A stretch of DNA of 64,000 nucleotides. It comes from Ancylomarina sp. 16SWW S1-10-2 (GTDB lineage Bacteria; Bacteroidota; Bacteroidia; Bacteroidales; Marinifilaceae). Positions 1 through 7,808 of the stretch are shown here, piece by piece; within the stretch, counting starts at the first letter, position 1, and every line of letters starts with the position of its first letter. A program made the position numbers and the translations under genes. Below the pieces are notes generated by a model, which did not search any database, was not told the origin of the DNA, and worked only from the letters and a program-made list of their open reading frames with translations. Location of the stretch: positions 145,689 to 209,688 of the forward strand of contig NZ_SADB01000011.1 in NCBI RefSeq assembly GCF_009669305.1, read 5' to 3'.

Positions 1-90
1 TAAATTATACAATTGATCAAGTGTCAATTGGTCAAACTTAAGAACTTTCCACTCTAGATTTACGAACTTATTTTCATCTTGCTTTTTCAT
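1..90 (-). CDS. ElaA-like GNAT acetyltransferase, N-terminal 30 codons only
   Basis: An open frame begins at an ATG (complement 88-90) and runs off the left edge of the window. The 30 visible residues include WKVLKFDQLTLDQLYNL. This resembles the N-terminus of ElaA-family GNAT N-acetyltransferases, which begin with an aromatic 'W..K.FDQL....LY.LL.LR' stretch. The acetyl-CoA site would lie outside the window, so the function cannot be confirmed here. The gene follows the downstream end of the MFS gene on the same strand. Only the family resemblance of the N-terminus supports the call. Confidence 0.6.
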   Translation of the reverse strand, partial: MKKQDENKFVNLEWKVLKFDQLTLDQLYNL

Positions 91-192
91 TCATTCTCAA
101 TTAGAAAAGTAAAGTACCAAAACACAAGTTAGATTCATAAAATATCCAACGTGAATTTGTGTTTATATTAATTCAAGCTTTATTATAAATTC

Positions 193-1551
193 TTATTTTG
201 CATTTGAAGGCAAATCAAGACCATAACCTGAAACCTTATCTTCACGTTTTAATAATATCGCAAATATCAATCCTAAAATTCCCAATGAGGCAAACATGAT
301 CATTGTATAAGTATAATTAAGGCTTTCTGCTCCCGGAGCATTGGTTTTGTCCAATACAAGTCCTGCTAATATTGGAAAAATCCATAAGCCAATATTCTGT
401 ACCGAGAACATGAAACCATATGCCGTACCAATTCGTTTCTCATCAACAATTTTAGCAACTGATGGCCACATTGAAGCTGGCACCAAAGAGAATGCAATTC
501 CTAAAACAACCATCAAAACATAGGGGTTAATTGTGGTGAATGCGAAACAAGTATGTACAAAAACTAAGATGAGTGATCCATATATCATTAGAGTAGCAGC
601 TCTACCATACTTATCAACAATAAAACCAAATAGAGGTGTAAAAATCATGGTCCCAACAGGCAACATAGATGATATGTCGCTTGAATCGGAAATAGATAAA
701 TTGAACTTATTTAAGAAGAAATCAGCTGAAAATGAAAAGAAAGGGAAAACGGCTGAATAAAAAGTCAAGCATAATAAAGTCACATACATAAAAGAACGAT
801 TGAATATCAATTCTTTTAAATCAGAAAATTTGAATGGATCACTTTTCTCAGCGATTCCATCTTGTTGGCTTTGTCTATCCAATTTTAGATCGAACATCAT
901 ATAAATCATGAAAACTAATAAAGAAATAGTTACAAAAAGAGCCGCAAACCAAATAGCTGTTGTCCAGCCTGATGGGGACTTAATTAAATAAGGTGACAGT
1001 TGAAATGCCAAGAAAGACCCTGTTCGTGCCAATCCTAATTTCACCCCAAAAGCTAAAGCTAACTCTTTACCTTTAAACCATTTTACAATAATTTTAGAAA
1101 TAACCACAATACTGGTTTCAGCACCTAATCCGAAAAGGAAACGTCCTAAAAGCATCATCTTAAGCTGAGGCGAATAGTTTGGCAAAAAGGATGACATAAA
1201 ACCATATCCCCATCCACCATTACTGTAAATATCGCTGGCTCCGTAAGCAGTTACTAAAGCACCAAAGGCCATAAAGGAAACGAACATGAATCCTGTTCGA
1301 CGAATGCCTAATTTATCAAGAACAATACCGCCAACAACGGCCATACACAAGAAAACATTCGATAAAGAGTATACCGAAACAAACAAGCCATAATGAGTGG
1401 AAGTAAAACCAAATTCCTTCTCAAATATCGTTTTTAAAGGTGAGAGTGCATCGTAGAAATAATAGTTGGCTGCTAAAACAAAACCCACCATAAGTAGCAT
1501 TACCCATCGCATCCAAACATTATCACGTAGGGTCCTTTTTAAGTTTTTCAT
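193..1551 (-). CDS. MFS transporter, substrate unknown
   Basis: This 452-residue protein has about 12 hydrophobic membrane segments and a loop-2 signature-like stretch 'GGIVLDKLGIRRTG', as in the major facilitator superfamily. A second GFIVDKYGRAA motif follows the central cytoplasmic loop, giving the usual 6+6 arrangement. I chose the ATG at 1551; the frame can extend to a TTG at 1572, but those residues are only a short polar extension. It is an inner-membrane secondary transporter. The sequence alone does not give the substrate. The gene is divergent from the nfeD-like gene across a 211-bp spacer. Confidence 0.85.
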   Translation of the reverse strand: MKNLKRTLRDNVWMRWVMLLMVGFVLAANYYFYDALSPLKTIFEKEFGFTSTHYGLFVSVYSLSNVFLCMAVVGGIVLDKLGIRRTGFMFVSFMAFGALVTAYGASDIYSNGGWGYGFMSSFLPNYSPQLKMMLLGRFLFGLGAETSIVVISKIIVKWFKGKELALAFGVKLGLARTGSFLAFQLSPYLIKSPSGWTTAIWFAALFVTISLLVFMIYMMFDLKLDRQSQQDGIAEKSDPFKFSDLKELIFNRSFMYVTLLCLTFYSAVFPFFSFSADFFLNKFNLSISDSSDISSMLPVGTMIFTPLFGFIVDKYGRAATLMIYGSLILVFVHTCFAFTTINPYVLMVVLGIAFSLVPASMWPSVAKIVDEKRIGTAYGFMFSVQNIGLWIFPILAGLVLDKTNAPGAESLNYTYTMIMFASLGILGLIFAILLKREDKVSGYGLDLPSNAK

Positions 1552-1762
1552 ATTCGTTTTTTGTCGTTTCAATTTTAGGCCGGATTGTAATCAGCTTCGA
1601 AAATACGAATTAAATTTTGACTTGTTAATTTTAATCAAAATGAGGGTCTTTATTTTTCACACTATAAATAGCTTTCAAATAAGTAAAAATATTATAAGTC
1701 AATTAAACGTATTTATTACCTTTAGTACATTATACATTTATGAAATTCAATTTCGACTAAAT

Positions 1763-3178
1763 ATGAAAAATCGTTTATTCTGTTTACTTCTCGCTCTTAT
1801 CATTCCTTTAGTTTCATTCTCGCAAAAAACTAACGATAGTTTGGACGTATTAAAAGTAAAGGTTTATAAGTTTGATATAAAACAAGAAATAGGACCTCCT
1901 GTTTGGCGACAAACTAAAGATGCATTTGCTGAAGCTAAAGCATGGAATGCGGATATATTCCTAATTCACATGAATACCTATGGAGGAGCTGTGGTTGATG
2001 CAGATTCCATTAGGACTGCTATTCTTAATAGTGAAAAACCAGTTTATGTCTATATCGATAATAATGCCGCATCAGCAGGAGCACTTATTTCAATTGCATG
2101 CGATGGTATTTATATGCGAACAGGAGCTAATATTGGAGCTGCTACCGTTGTAAACCAAACAGGCGAAGCTATGCCCGATAAGTATCAATCTTACATGAGA
2201 TCGACTATGCGAGCTACAGCAGAATCGCATGGAAAGGATACTTTGATTCAGAATGGAGATACGATCGTGAAATGGAAAAGAGATCCACTTATAGCTGAAG
2301 CTATGGTTGATCCCCGCACTTATATTAAAAACGTAATTGATACGGGTAAAGTTTTAACCTTTACCCCAAACGAAGCCATTAAAAATGGATATTGTGAAGG
2401 TATTGCCAACTCTGTTGAAGAAGTTTTAAAGCAATTGAAAGTAGAAGACTATGTGATTAAAAAATATGAGCCTTCAGGTATCGAAAAACTTGTGGATTTT
2501 ATGTTGAATCCTATGTTTCAAGGCCTGTTTATCATGCTTATCATCGGGGGAATTTATTTTGAGTTACAATCTCCAGGAATAGGATTTCCTTTGATTATAG
2601 CGATAATTGGAGCATTCCTATACTTTTCACCTTTATACCTAGAAGGTTTGGCTGCTAATTGGGAAATCATTCTTTTCATCGTAGGAGTCGCCCTCATTGG
2701 GGTCGAAGTATTTGTGATTCCAGGTTTTGGTGTTGCAGGTGTTTCTGGTATTGTTCTTATTATATCAGGACTAAGCTTAAGTTTGATTGACAATGTGAAT
2801 CTTGAATTTGAACCTCGTCATATTAAAGCACTTTTAGGTGCAATTCTTCTGGTCACCTTCTCAATGCTCTCCTCTATTATCATATCCATAAACCTGAGTA
2901 AAAGACTCTTTGCCGGGAAAGGATATCTTGGAAGATTGGCACTTAAGACCGAAGGTAAAATTGAAGAAGGCTATATTGGTGTAGATATGAGTCCAAAATC
3001 ACTTGTAGGTCAAAAGGGAATTTGTGGAACCGATCTTCGTCCATCGGGTAAAATTATTATTAATGAAGAAATTTACGATGCAAAATCGGAAGACGGCTTT
3101 ATAAATAAGGGAACTGAAATTATTGTTCTTCGTTACGAAACAGGGCAAGTTTATGTCATGAAAGCTAATAATGAATAA
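1763..3178 (+). CDS. Long-form NfeD membrane-bound serine protease
   Basis: This 471-residue exported membrane protein has a signal peptide (residues 1-20), then a ClpP-like serine protease domain. The putative nucleophile is Ser104 in 'NNAASAGALIS', preceded by the oxyanion-type 'YGGAVVDAD' loop. Four to five transmembrane helices follow (about 245-390), then a C-terminal NfeD OB-fold domain. This is the long NfeD (NfeD1b) layout, thought to cleave membrane-associated partners such as stomatin-like proteins. The frame is open far upstream, to 1466, but the signal peptide fixes the start at the ATG at 1763. No stomatin/SPFH gene is adjacent in this window; the next gene is an MgtC-like protein. 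Confidence 0.88.
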   Translation: MKNRLFCLLLALIIPLVSFSQKTNDSLDVLKVKVYKFDIKQEIGPPVWRQTKDAFAEAKAWNADIFLIHMNTYGGAVVDADSIRTAILNSEKPVYVYIDNNAASAGALISIACDGIYMRTGANIGAATVVNQTGEAMPDKYQSYMRSTMRATAESHGKDTLIQNGDTIVKWKRDPLIAEAMVDPRTYIKNVIDTGKVLTFTPNEAIKNGYCEGIANSVEEVLKQLKVEDYVIKKYEPSGIEKLVDFMLNPMFQGLFIMLIIGGIYFELQSPGIGFPLIIAIIGAFLYFSPLYLEGLAANWEIILFIVGVALIGVEVFVIPGFGVAGVSGIVLIISGLSLSLIDNVNLEFEPRHIKALLGAILLVTFSMLSSIIISINLSKRLFAGKGYLGRLALKTEGKIEEGYIGVDMSPKSLVGQKGICGTDLRPSGKIIINEEIYDAKSEDGFINKGTEIIVLRYETGQVYVMKANNE

Positions 3179-3260
3179 TCAATGAGTGAAAAGATATCAG
3201 GAGAATGGTGTTTTGGCAGGCTTCACTAATTTTTTTCACTTTAACCTTTAAATTTATTAC

Positions 3261-3290
3261 TTGACACTTTAGCCTTAATCTCTATCTTTG
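3261..3290 (+). promoter_or_regulatory. Bacteroidota-type promoter of the mgtC-like gene
   Basis: TTG at 3261-3263 and TATCTTTG at 3283-3290 are separated by exactly 19 bases. This matches the sigma-ABfr -33/-7 consensus (TTG-N19-TAnnTTTG) perfectly. Transcription would start about 3296, giving a leader of only about a dozen bases before the ATG at 3309. Confidence 0.75.
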
Positions 3291-3308
3291 CGAACCAAAT
3301 AATACAAT

Positions 3309-4019
3309 ATGTCATTATTCGAAGAAATAATAAATGAGAAAACAATCACAACCGGAACAGTAGCTTTTCGAATGCTACTCAGTTTGGCTGTGAGTGTTAT
3401 TGTAGGTATTGAACGAGAATATCATAAACAACCAGCTGGTTTACGTACCCATGTTCTTATTAGTTTGGGTGCAACTCTTATTATGCTGCTTTCTATCTAC
3501 ATTCCACAAACTTTTACTCAATATAGCCCTGCCGATCCTGCTCGACTTGCCGCACAAGTTGTTTCAGGTATTGGTTTTCTAGGAGCAGGTGCAATTATGA
3601 AGTTTGGATTCAACGTAAAAGGTCTTACAACCGCTGCTTCAATCTGGGTAATTGCGGCTATTGGCTTAGCCATAGGTGCAGGTATGTATTTGGCAACCGC
3701 TATTGCTGCAGGCATACTCCTTTTCGCTCTTTCCTTTCTTAATATCTTCGAAAAATGGATGTTTCCAGCTAAATCCATCAAACATTTACATGTTTATTCA
3801 GCAGTTGGTTTTGAACTTAAAACGGATCCTATTTTAACTCTTCTAAAAAAGAACCAGGTGAATGTCCAAACCATAGATATTGAACAATCATTTGATGAAA
3901 AACGTACCAATCTTTACTTTGTTATTCAAATTAAAGAAAAGGTAAAAATCAATAAGCTTTCTGAAGAAATTGGTGCTATTGAAGGCGTTCAGAAAGTTAA
4001 ACTACAACAAATCGTTTAA
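3309..4019 (+). CDS. MgtC/SapB family membrane protein
   Basis: The 236-residue protein has a hydrophobic N-terminal half with the MgtC hallmarks 'GIEREYHKQPAGLRTH' and 'GIGFLGAGAIMK', about five transmembrane helices, and an ACT-like soluble C-terminal domain (about 155-236). Family members are linked to Mg2+ limitation and membrane-potential or ATP-synthase control rather than to transport proper. The gene has its own consensus promoter. The methyltransferase gene follows 30 bp downstream and may be co-transcribed. Confidence 0.88.
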   Translation: MSLFEEIINEKTITTGTVAFRMLLSLAVSVIVGIEREYHKQPAGLRTHVLISLGATLIMLLSIYIPQTFTQYSPADPARLAAQVVSGIGFLGAGAIMKFGFNVKGLTTAASIWVIAAIGLAIGAGMYLATAIAAGILLFALSFLNIFEKWMFPAKSIKHLHVYSAVGFELKTDPILTLLKKNQVNVQTIDIEQSFDEKRTNLYFVIQIKEKVKINKLSEEIGAIEGVQKVKLQQIV

Positions 4020-4049
4020 GAAATAAAACAATACTTACTCAAACTCTAT

Positions 4050-4919
4050 ATGAACCTAATAAATAATGGGAAACTTGATTTTTCCCAACTGGAAAGTATT
4101 ACAAAAAAACCAAAGCTTTTCACTAAAGATAAAGTCAACTTTTGGCAAGATCCATACATTTCGGAACATATTCTTTACGCTCATTTAGATGATGAAAGTG
4201 ATGAAGGTTCAAGAAAATACGAAACTGTGATTAAATCGGTCTTATGGCTATCGGAGTATATGAGTATGCCCAATGGATCTCGATTACTCGATTTGGGTTG
4301 CGGACCAGGTTTATATAGCGAGCATTTCCATGGTCAAGGTTTCAAGGTAACAGGTATCGATTTCTCACAAAATTCTATTGACTATGCCAAAGAAGAAGCG
4401 AAAGCCTCACAATACGATATTGAATACATCTGTCAAAATTACCTAGAGATAGACTACACCAATGAATTCGATGTGATTACGCTTATTTACGGTGATTTAT
4501 GTGTGCTTTCTCATCAAGACAGAGATTTGCTTTTAACTAAGGTTCGAAAGGCTCTTAAACCTGGAGGCTACCTTATTTTCGATTTATTTACCAGAGAATA
4601 CTTTAAAAAAGGACACGAAAATCAAAGCTGGTATGTCAGTCAGGAAGAAGGCTTTTGGAAAGAGGAAGAACATCTGCTTCTACATGAACATATCAAGTAC
4701 AAGAAAGAGAAAGTTCGATTAGAAAAATACACCTTGATCATGAATGATGGACGAATGCAGAATTATCATATCTGGAAGCATTACTTCTCTCTTAAGCGTG
4801 CCCAAGAAATGATGAAACAACATCAATTTGATCTTAAGGATTTTTGGAGCGACCTGTGTGGAAAACCTTATGACGTTAAAAGTTCATGGATTGCTATGAT
4901 CGCTCAAAAGCCTTTATAG
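4050..4919 (+). CDS. Class I SAM-dependent methyltransferase
   Basis: The 289-residue soluble protein has SAM-binding motif I DLGCGPG (residues 81-87), an acidic motif II (GIDFSQNSIDYA) and 'ALKPGGYLIFDLF' as motif III/post-III. This is the Methyltransf_25/11 fold. There is no accessory domain that would define the substrate. An N-terminal extension of about 60 residues precedes the fold. It starts 30 bp after the mgtC-like gene and probably shares its transcript. Confidence 0.8.
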   Translation: MNLINNGKLDFSQLESITKKPKLFTKDKVNFWQDPYISEHILYAHLDDESDEGSRKYETVIKSVLWLSEYMSMPNGSRLLDLGCGPGLYSEHFHGQGFKVTGIDFSQNSIDYAKEEAKASQYDIEYICQNYLEIDYTNEFDVITLIYGDLCVLSHQDRDLLLTKVRKALKPGGYLIFDLFTREYFKKGHENQSWYVSQEEGFWKEEEHLLLHEHIKYKKEKVRLEKYTLIMNDGRMQNYHIWKHYFSLKRAQEMMKQHQFDLKDFWSDLCGKPYDVKSSWIAMIAQKPL

Positions 4920-5022
4920 GAATTCTTAATAAGAATAATAACTTTTTTATCCTAATAAATATTTCAATTATTGTTTTAACTTCGAAATTGATAAAATGTT
5001 AAGTTTAAAAAAATAATTAATA

Positions 5023-5577
5023 ATGAAACGTTTAAATACGATACTTACCTACACAGCCATATTTATTAGTTTTTGTGCCTTTTTTGTTTCAATTTACCAG
5101 ACCCAAGTCTTAAAGAAACAAACCGAAATCATGCAAGAACAGCAACAGGCTGCTGTCTGGCCAAGACTATTTATTGCTCGAAGTACGAGCTCCAATATAT
5201 ACCAGTATCAGTTAAAAAATGATGGCGTGGGACCAGCTATTATTAAATATGTCGAAATATCTATAGATGGGAAAGCATACAAAACCTGGGATGATATTAT
5301 AAGCTCTATTAGCGGTCAAAAAGGCAATAGTTTAAGCAGAAGCATGATTAACAATAGGGTTATTAGATCTTGTGAAAACGTTATCATGTTTAGTATCAAT
5401 GATGTTGAGCTAATAAAAAAAATATATAAACAGAAATCCAAAATAACTATCGATATTTATTATACGTCAGTTTATGGAAAATGCTGGCGATTGAAACAAG
5501 AATCAGGTCAGCCTTTTGCAGTTCCCGAGATTGTTGATGACTACCCTAGAACAAAAGATTCTGAATTTATGAATTAA
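5023..5577 (+). CDS. Unknown membrane-anchored protein
   Basis: I do not recognise this 184-residue protein. It has one N-terminal transmembrane helix (about 8-26), a short Gln/Glu-rich helix (about 32-46) and a soluble beta-rich remainder containing WPRLFIARS and NDGVGPAIIKYVEI. The 'N-G-V-G-PA-I' pattern recurs in small bacterial proteins with a membrane-anchored Ig-like fold, but I assign no function. The stop codon lies inside the 8-bp target duplication of the adjacent insertion sequence. The insertion therefore regenerated the stop and probably left the protein intact. Confidence 0.6.
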   Translation: MKRLNTILTYTAIFISFCAFFVSIYQTQVLKKQTEIMQEQQQAAVWPRLFIARSTSSNIYQYQLKNDGVGPAIIKYVEISIDGKAYKTWDDIISSISGQKGNSLSRSMINNRVIRSCENVIMFSINDVELIKKIYKQKSKITIDIYYTSVYGKCWRLKQESGQPFAVPEIVDDYPRTKDSEFMN

Positions 5578-5578
5578 A
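5571..5578. repeat. Target-site duplication, left copy
   Basis: GAATTAAA at 5571-5578 is repeated exactly at 6807-6814, directly outside the inverted repeats. The length fits the 8-9 bp duplications made by IS256-type transposases. It contains the TAA stop of the preceding gene. Confidence 0.85.
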
Positions 5579-5771
5579 GGTGTAATAGACAAAATGGTTG
5601 CACTTTTTAAGTAAAACATTTCAAGTGGACAAAATGGTTGCTGTATTTTTGCTCTTCATTTTCGTTTGTAAATTCAAGTTAATTACATTTGATTTATCAA
5701 GTTAAACAAAAGCAGGCTATGCTGGAGAGCAACCTGTCAGGGATATACTTGATGACTGACGAAAAAGTCAA

Positions 5772-5809
5772 ATATAAGGAGTTCAAAAATGGAATTCCTT
5801 ATATTTTTT
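5772..5809. terminator. Hairpin terminator inside the insertion sequence
   Basis: A 13-bp stem (5772-5784 with 5792-5804, one G-T pair) is followed by a T-run on the plus strand. It lies just beyond the transposase stop codon. It would stop read-through from the left flank and could also end the transposase transcript. Confidence 0.6.
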
Positions 5810-5818
5810 CCGAAGTCT

Positions 5819-6731
5819 TTATGCCTTTAAAAACTCATCAATAAACTTCATTTTTCTTTTTAAAGTAAGACCATTATGATTTCTGAGTTTGTTCTTTAAA
5901 TCTGCAAAATGTCCCTCTATTGCACTTGTGGTATTCGGCATTTTTAACTCCATGTTATTATACCATGTAAAAAGCCATTCAGTGTTAGTTTTAAGACTTC
6001 TGTAGGCACTTCTTAATCGTTTGTGAGTGTAATGACTTTTTCCTGTTTCAGGATTACTTGTTCGCTCATTTAGAAATGATTCCCATTTGGTATGCCATAA
6101 TTTTAATCCACCTTCAAATGATTCTTTATCTGTCATTTTCATCATTGCAACAAATTCTTTCAGTTCAATAGCTGCGGGTAGTTTGGTTTTTTTAGTTATG
6201 TATCTACGAATGATGGCTACTTGATGAAATTGACACATTTGAACAGGAATTTTACCAAAAGACTGCAATAATCCTCTACGACCATCACAAATAATAGCTG
6301 CAACTCTAAATCCCTTGGATTGCAATTCATTTACCCCTTGGATGTACAAAGAATTAGTTTCTGATTTCACATAGTATTTTAGTAGGTTTTCTTTGGTATA
6401 AAAATCTTTAAAAAGCATTACGCCAAAGTTCTTTCCCCAATATGTTGTATCCATCAAAACGACAACCACTCTAGATTCTTTTCCAGGAATAATAACTTGA
6501 TATGAATCTATTTTTCGTTGGATGGTTCGTATAGAACAATTGTACTTTTTTGACAACTGTAGATAAGTCTGTTTCCCTTTAGTATAATCCTCCCAAATAT
6601 CTTTAGAATTGAATTTTTCACCACCAATAAAATATCTATTACAAGCTAAACATTTATAGCGTTGTCTGTTATTACGAACACCATGTTTTCTCGTAATTGA
6701 ACTATTGCAAAAAAAGCATTTTTTTATTCAT
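5819..6731 (-). pseudogene. IS256-family transposase (zinc-ribbon variant), frame broken at an A7 tract
   Basis: The main frame (stop at 5819) carries the DDE core. The first Asp is in 'VVVLMDTTYWG', the second in 'AAIICDGRRG' followed by CQFHQ, and the Glu is in 'TSAIEGHFADLKNKL'. Upstream in the same frame is a zinc ribbon, CFFC then about 20 residues then CLAC. A natural ATG exists at 6731, but it is one base out of frame: it reads ATG-AAT-AAA through seven A's (plus-strand T7, 6719-6725) and then meets a TAG. Six A's would join ATG to the zinc ribbon. The gene is therefore either disabled by a 1-bp insertion or made by slippage on the A-run. Without slippage the next in-frame start is a TTG at 6556, which would lose the zinc ribbon. 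Confidence 0.8.
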
Positions 6732-6806
6732 AACCTTTGATTTGCTTTAAAGCTAATAAAACCTAAGCTTAGCGGAAGATTTACCAACCATTTTGTCTAT
6801 TACGCC

Positions 6807-6814
6807 GAATTAAA
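6807..6814. repeat. Target-site duplication, right copy
   Basis: This is an exact copy of the GAATTAAA at 5571-5578 and abuts the right inverted repeat. It lies nine bases before the stop of the epimerase-like gene, so the insertion fell between two convergent genes. Confidence 0.85.
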
Positions 6815-6823
6815 GTATTTAAA

Positions 6824-7609
6824 TCACAGGCTATGCAATAGGTCTGAATGAATAAACTGGTAATTCAATCTTCTTTTAAGCTTCTCATTTGTGATGAGTT
6901 TAAAAGAAGAATTGACACCCTCCTCTTCATCGAAAATTGGACGTTCAACTCCAATCACATCGGCAGCTTTCGTATAAAACACCCTCTTTGATGGATGTGT
7001 ATCAGCTGTACAATTAAAAACCTCATTCCACATATCCTGCTCAATAATTTCATTGATAATTTGTATACAATCATCACGATGAATAAGATTCACAGGCACA
7101 TCTGCATTTTTCACTTTCCTTCCAGACAAGAAATTACCTGGTTTTCTGTCTCCGCCAAACAAACCCGAAAATCTTAGAATAGTCGTTTGATAATTCGTAT
7201 TTCCCTTCATTAAGTTCTCAATAGCAACCCAGGGAGATTCACTCAATTCAGAATTTTCATCAACTGGCTTCTCAGAATTCTTATAAACACCTGTTGAACT
7301 AATCAAGATCAACTTCTTAATAGGTGATTGTTCTAATACAGGTAAGAATTGTTTGTAGAGCTCAATATCTTTTATGGTCAGGTTTAAAACTAGAATATCT
7401 GAATTAAGAAAAGCTATCATCTCATCATTCAAGTCTTCAAACCTCAACTGAAAAGCTTCGATTCCTTTTTCTGATAAGCGTTCTTTTTTAGCTAAGCTGG
7501 TAGTAGATCCTTTTACTTGAAAACCCTTTTCTAGCAGATTTACGGCTAAAGATTCCCCTAACCAACCGCATGACAAAACACTTATAAATTTCAAATTAGA
7601 TTTATACAT
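6824..7609 (-). CDS. NAD(P)-binding epimerase/dehydratase-like (extended SDR)
   Basis: The 261-residue Rossmann protein has an N-terminal dinucleotide site in the variant form 'SCGWLGESLAVNL', then 'LILISSTGVYKN' (SDR strand with a Ser/Thr-x-x-x-Tyr start), 'VDENSELSESPW' and 'TTILRFSGLFGG'. This is the YeeZ/extended-SDR layout. The usual YxxxK catalytic pair is not evident, so it may be an atypical SDR that senses or binds nucleotide. It stands alone, convergent with the unknown gene at 5023 across the insertion sequence. Confidence 0.7.
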   Translation of the reverse strand: MYKSNLKFISVLSCGWLGESLAVNLLEKGFQVKGSTTSLAKKERLSEKGIEAFQLRFEDLNDEMIAFLNSDILVLNLTIKDIELYKQFLPVLEQSPIKKLILISSTGVYKNSEKPVDENSELSESPWVAIENLMKGNTNYQTTILRFSGLFGGDRKPGNFLSGRKVKNADVPVNLIHRDDCIQIINEIIEQDMWNEVFNCTADTHPSKRVFYTKAADVIGVERPIFDEEEGVNSSFKLITNEKLKRRLNYQFIHSDLLHSL

Positions 7610-7687
7610 GAATAGACTATTTTAAATATGATAGCTTTAAACAAAGATTTATAAAATTCTTGAATTCATCATCTTTATTAAAATAAA

Positions 7688-7714
7688 AAAGCCGAAGAAT
7701 AAATCTTCGGCTTT
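7688..7714 (-). terminator. Rho-independent terminator of acnB
   Basis: A 10-bp stem (7688-7697 with 7705-7714, GCCGAAG core) has a 7-nt loop. On the minus strand it is followed by a run of T's. It lies about 95 bp after the acnB stop. Confidence 0.85.
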
Positions 7715-7808
7715 GATTGGGTTCAAGTTTTGAGCTTGTCCATATCAGAACTCAATTATCAATTAGTGATTTACAATTATTAATTACAAATCAATAATCA
7801 CAAATTAC

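Larger units (their letters stand above)
5579..6806 (-). mobile_element. IS256-type insertion sequence, 1,228 bp
   Basis: The element is bounded by near-perfect 22-bp terminal inverted repeats at 5579-5600 and 6785-6806. They read GGYGTAATAGACAAAATGGT from the outside, with one T/C difference. An 8-bp direct duplication lies on both sides. The single gene is a DDE transposase of the zinc-ribbon IS256 variant on the minus strand. A second copy of the inner end motif GACAAAATGGTTGC occurs at 5628-5641, 40 bp inside the left end, and could be an extra transposase-binding site. The intact ends and duplication show recent movement; the reading frame is interrupted. Confidence 0.88.

Noticed and set aside
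1466-1762. Upstream extension of the NfeD frame
   Set aside because: It overlaps the divergent MFS gene and the promoter region, and it would bury the clear signal peptide that begins at 1763.
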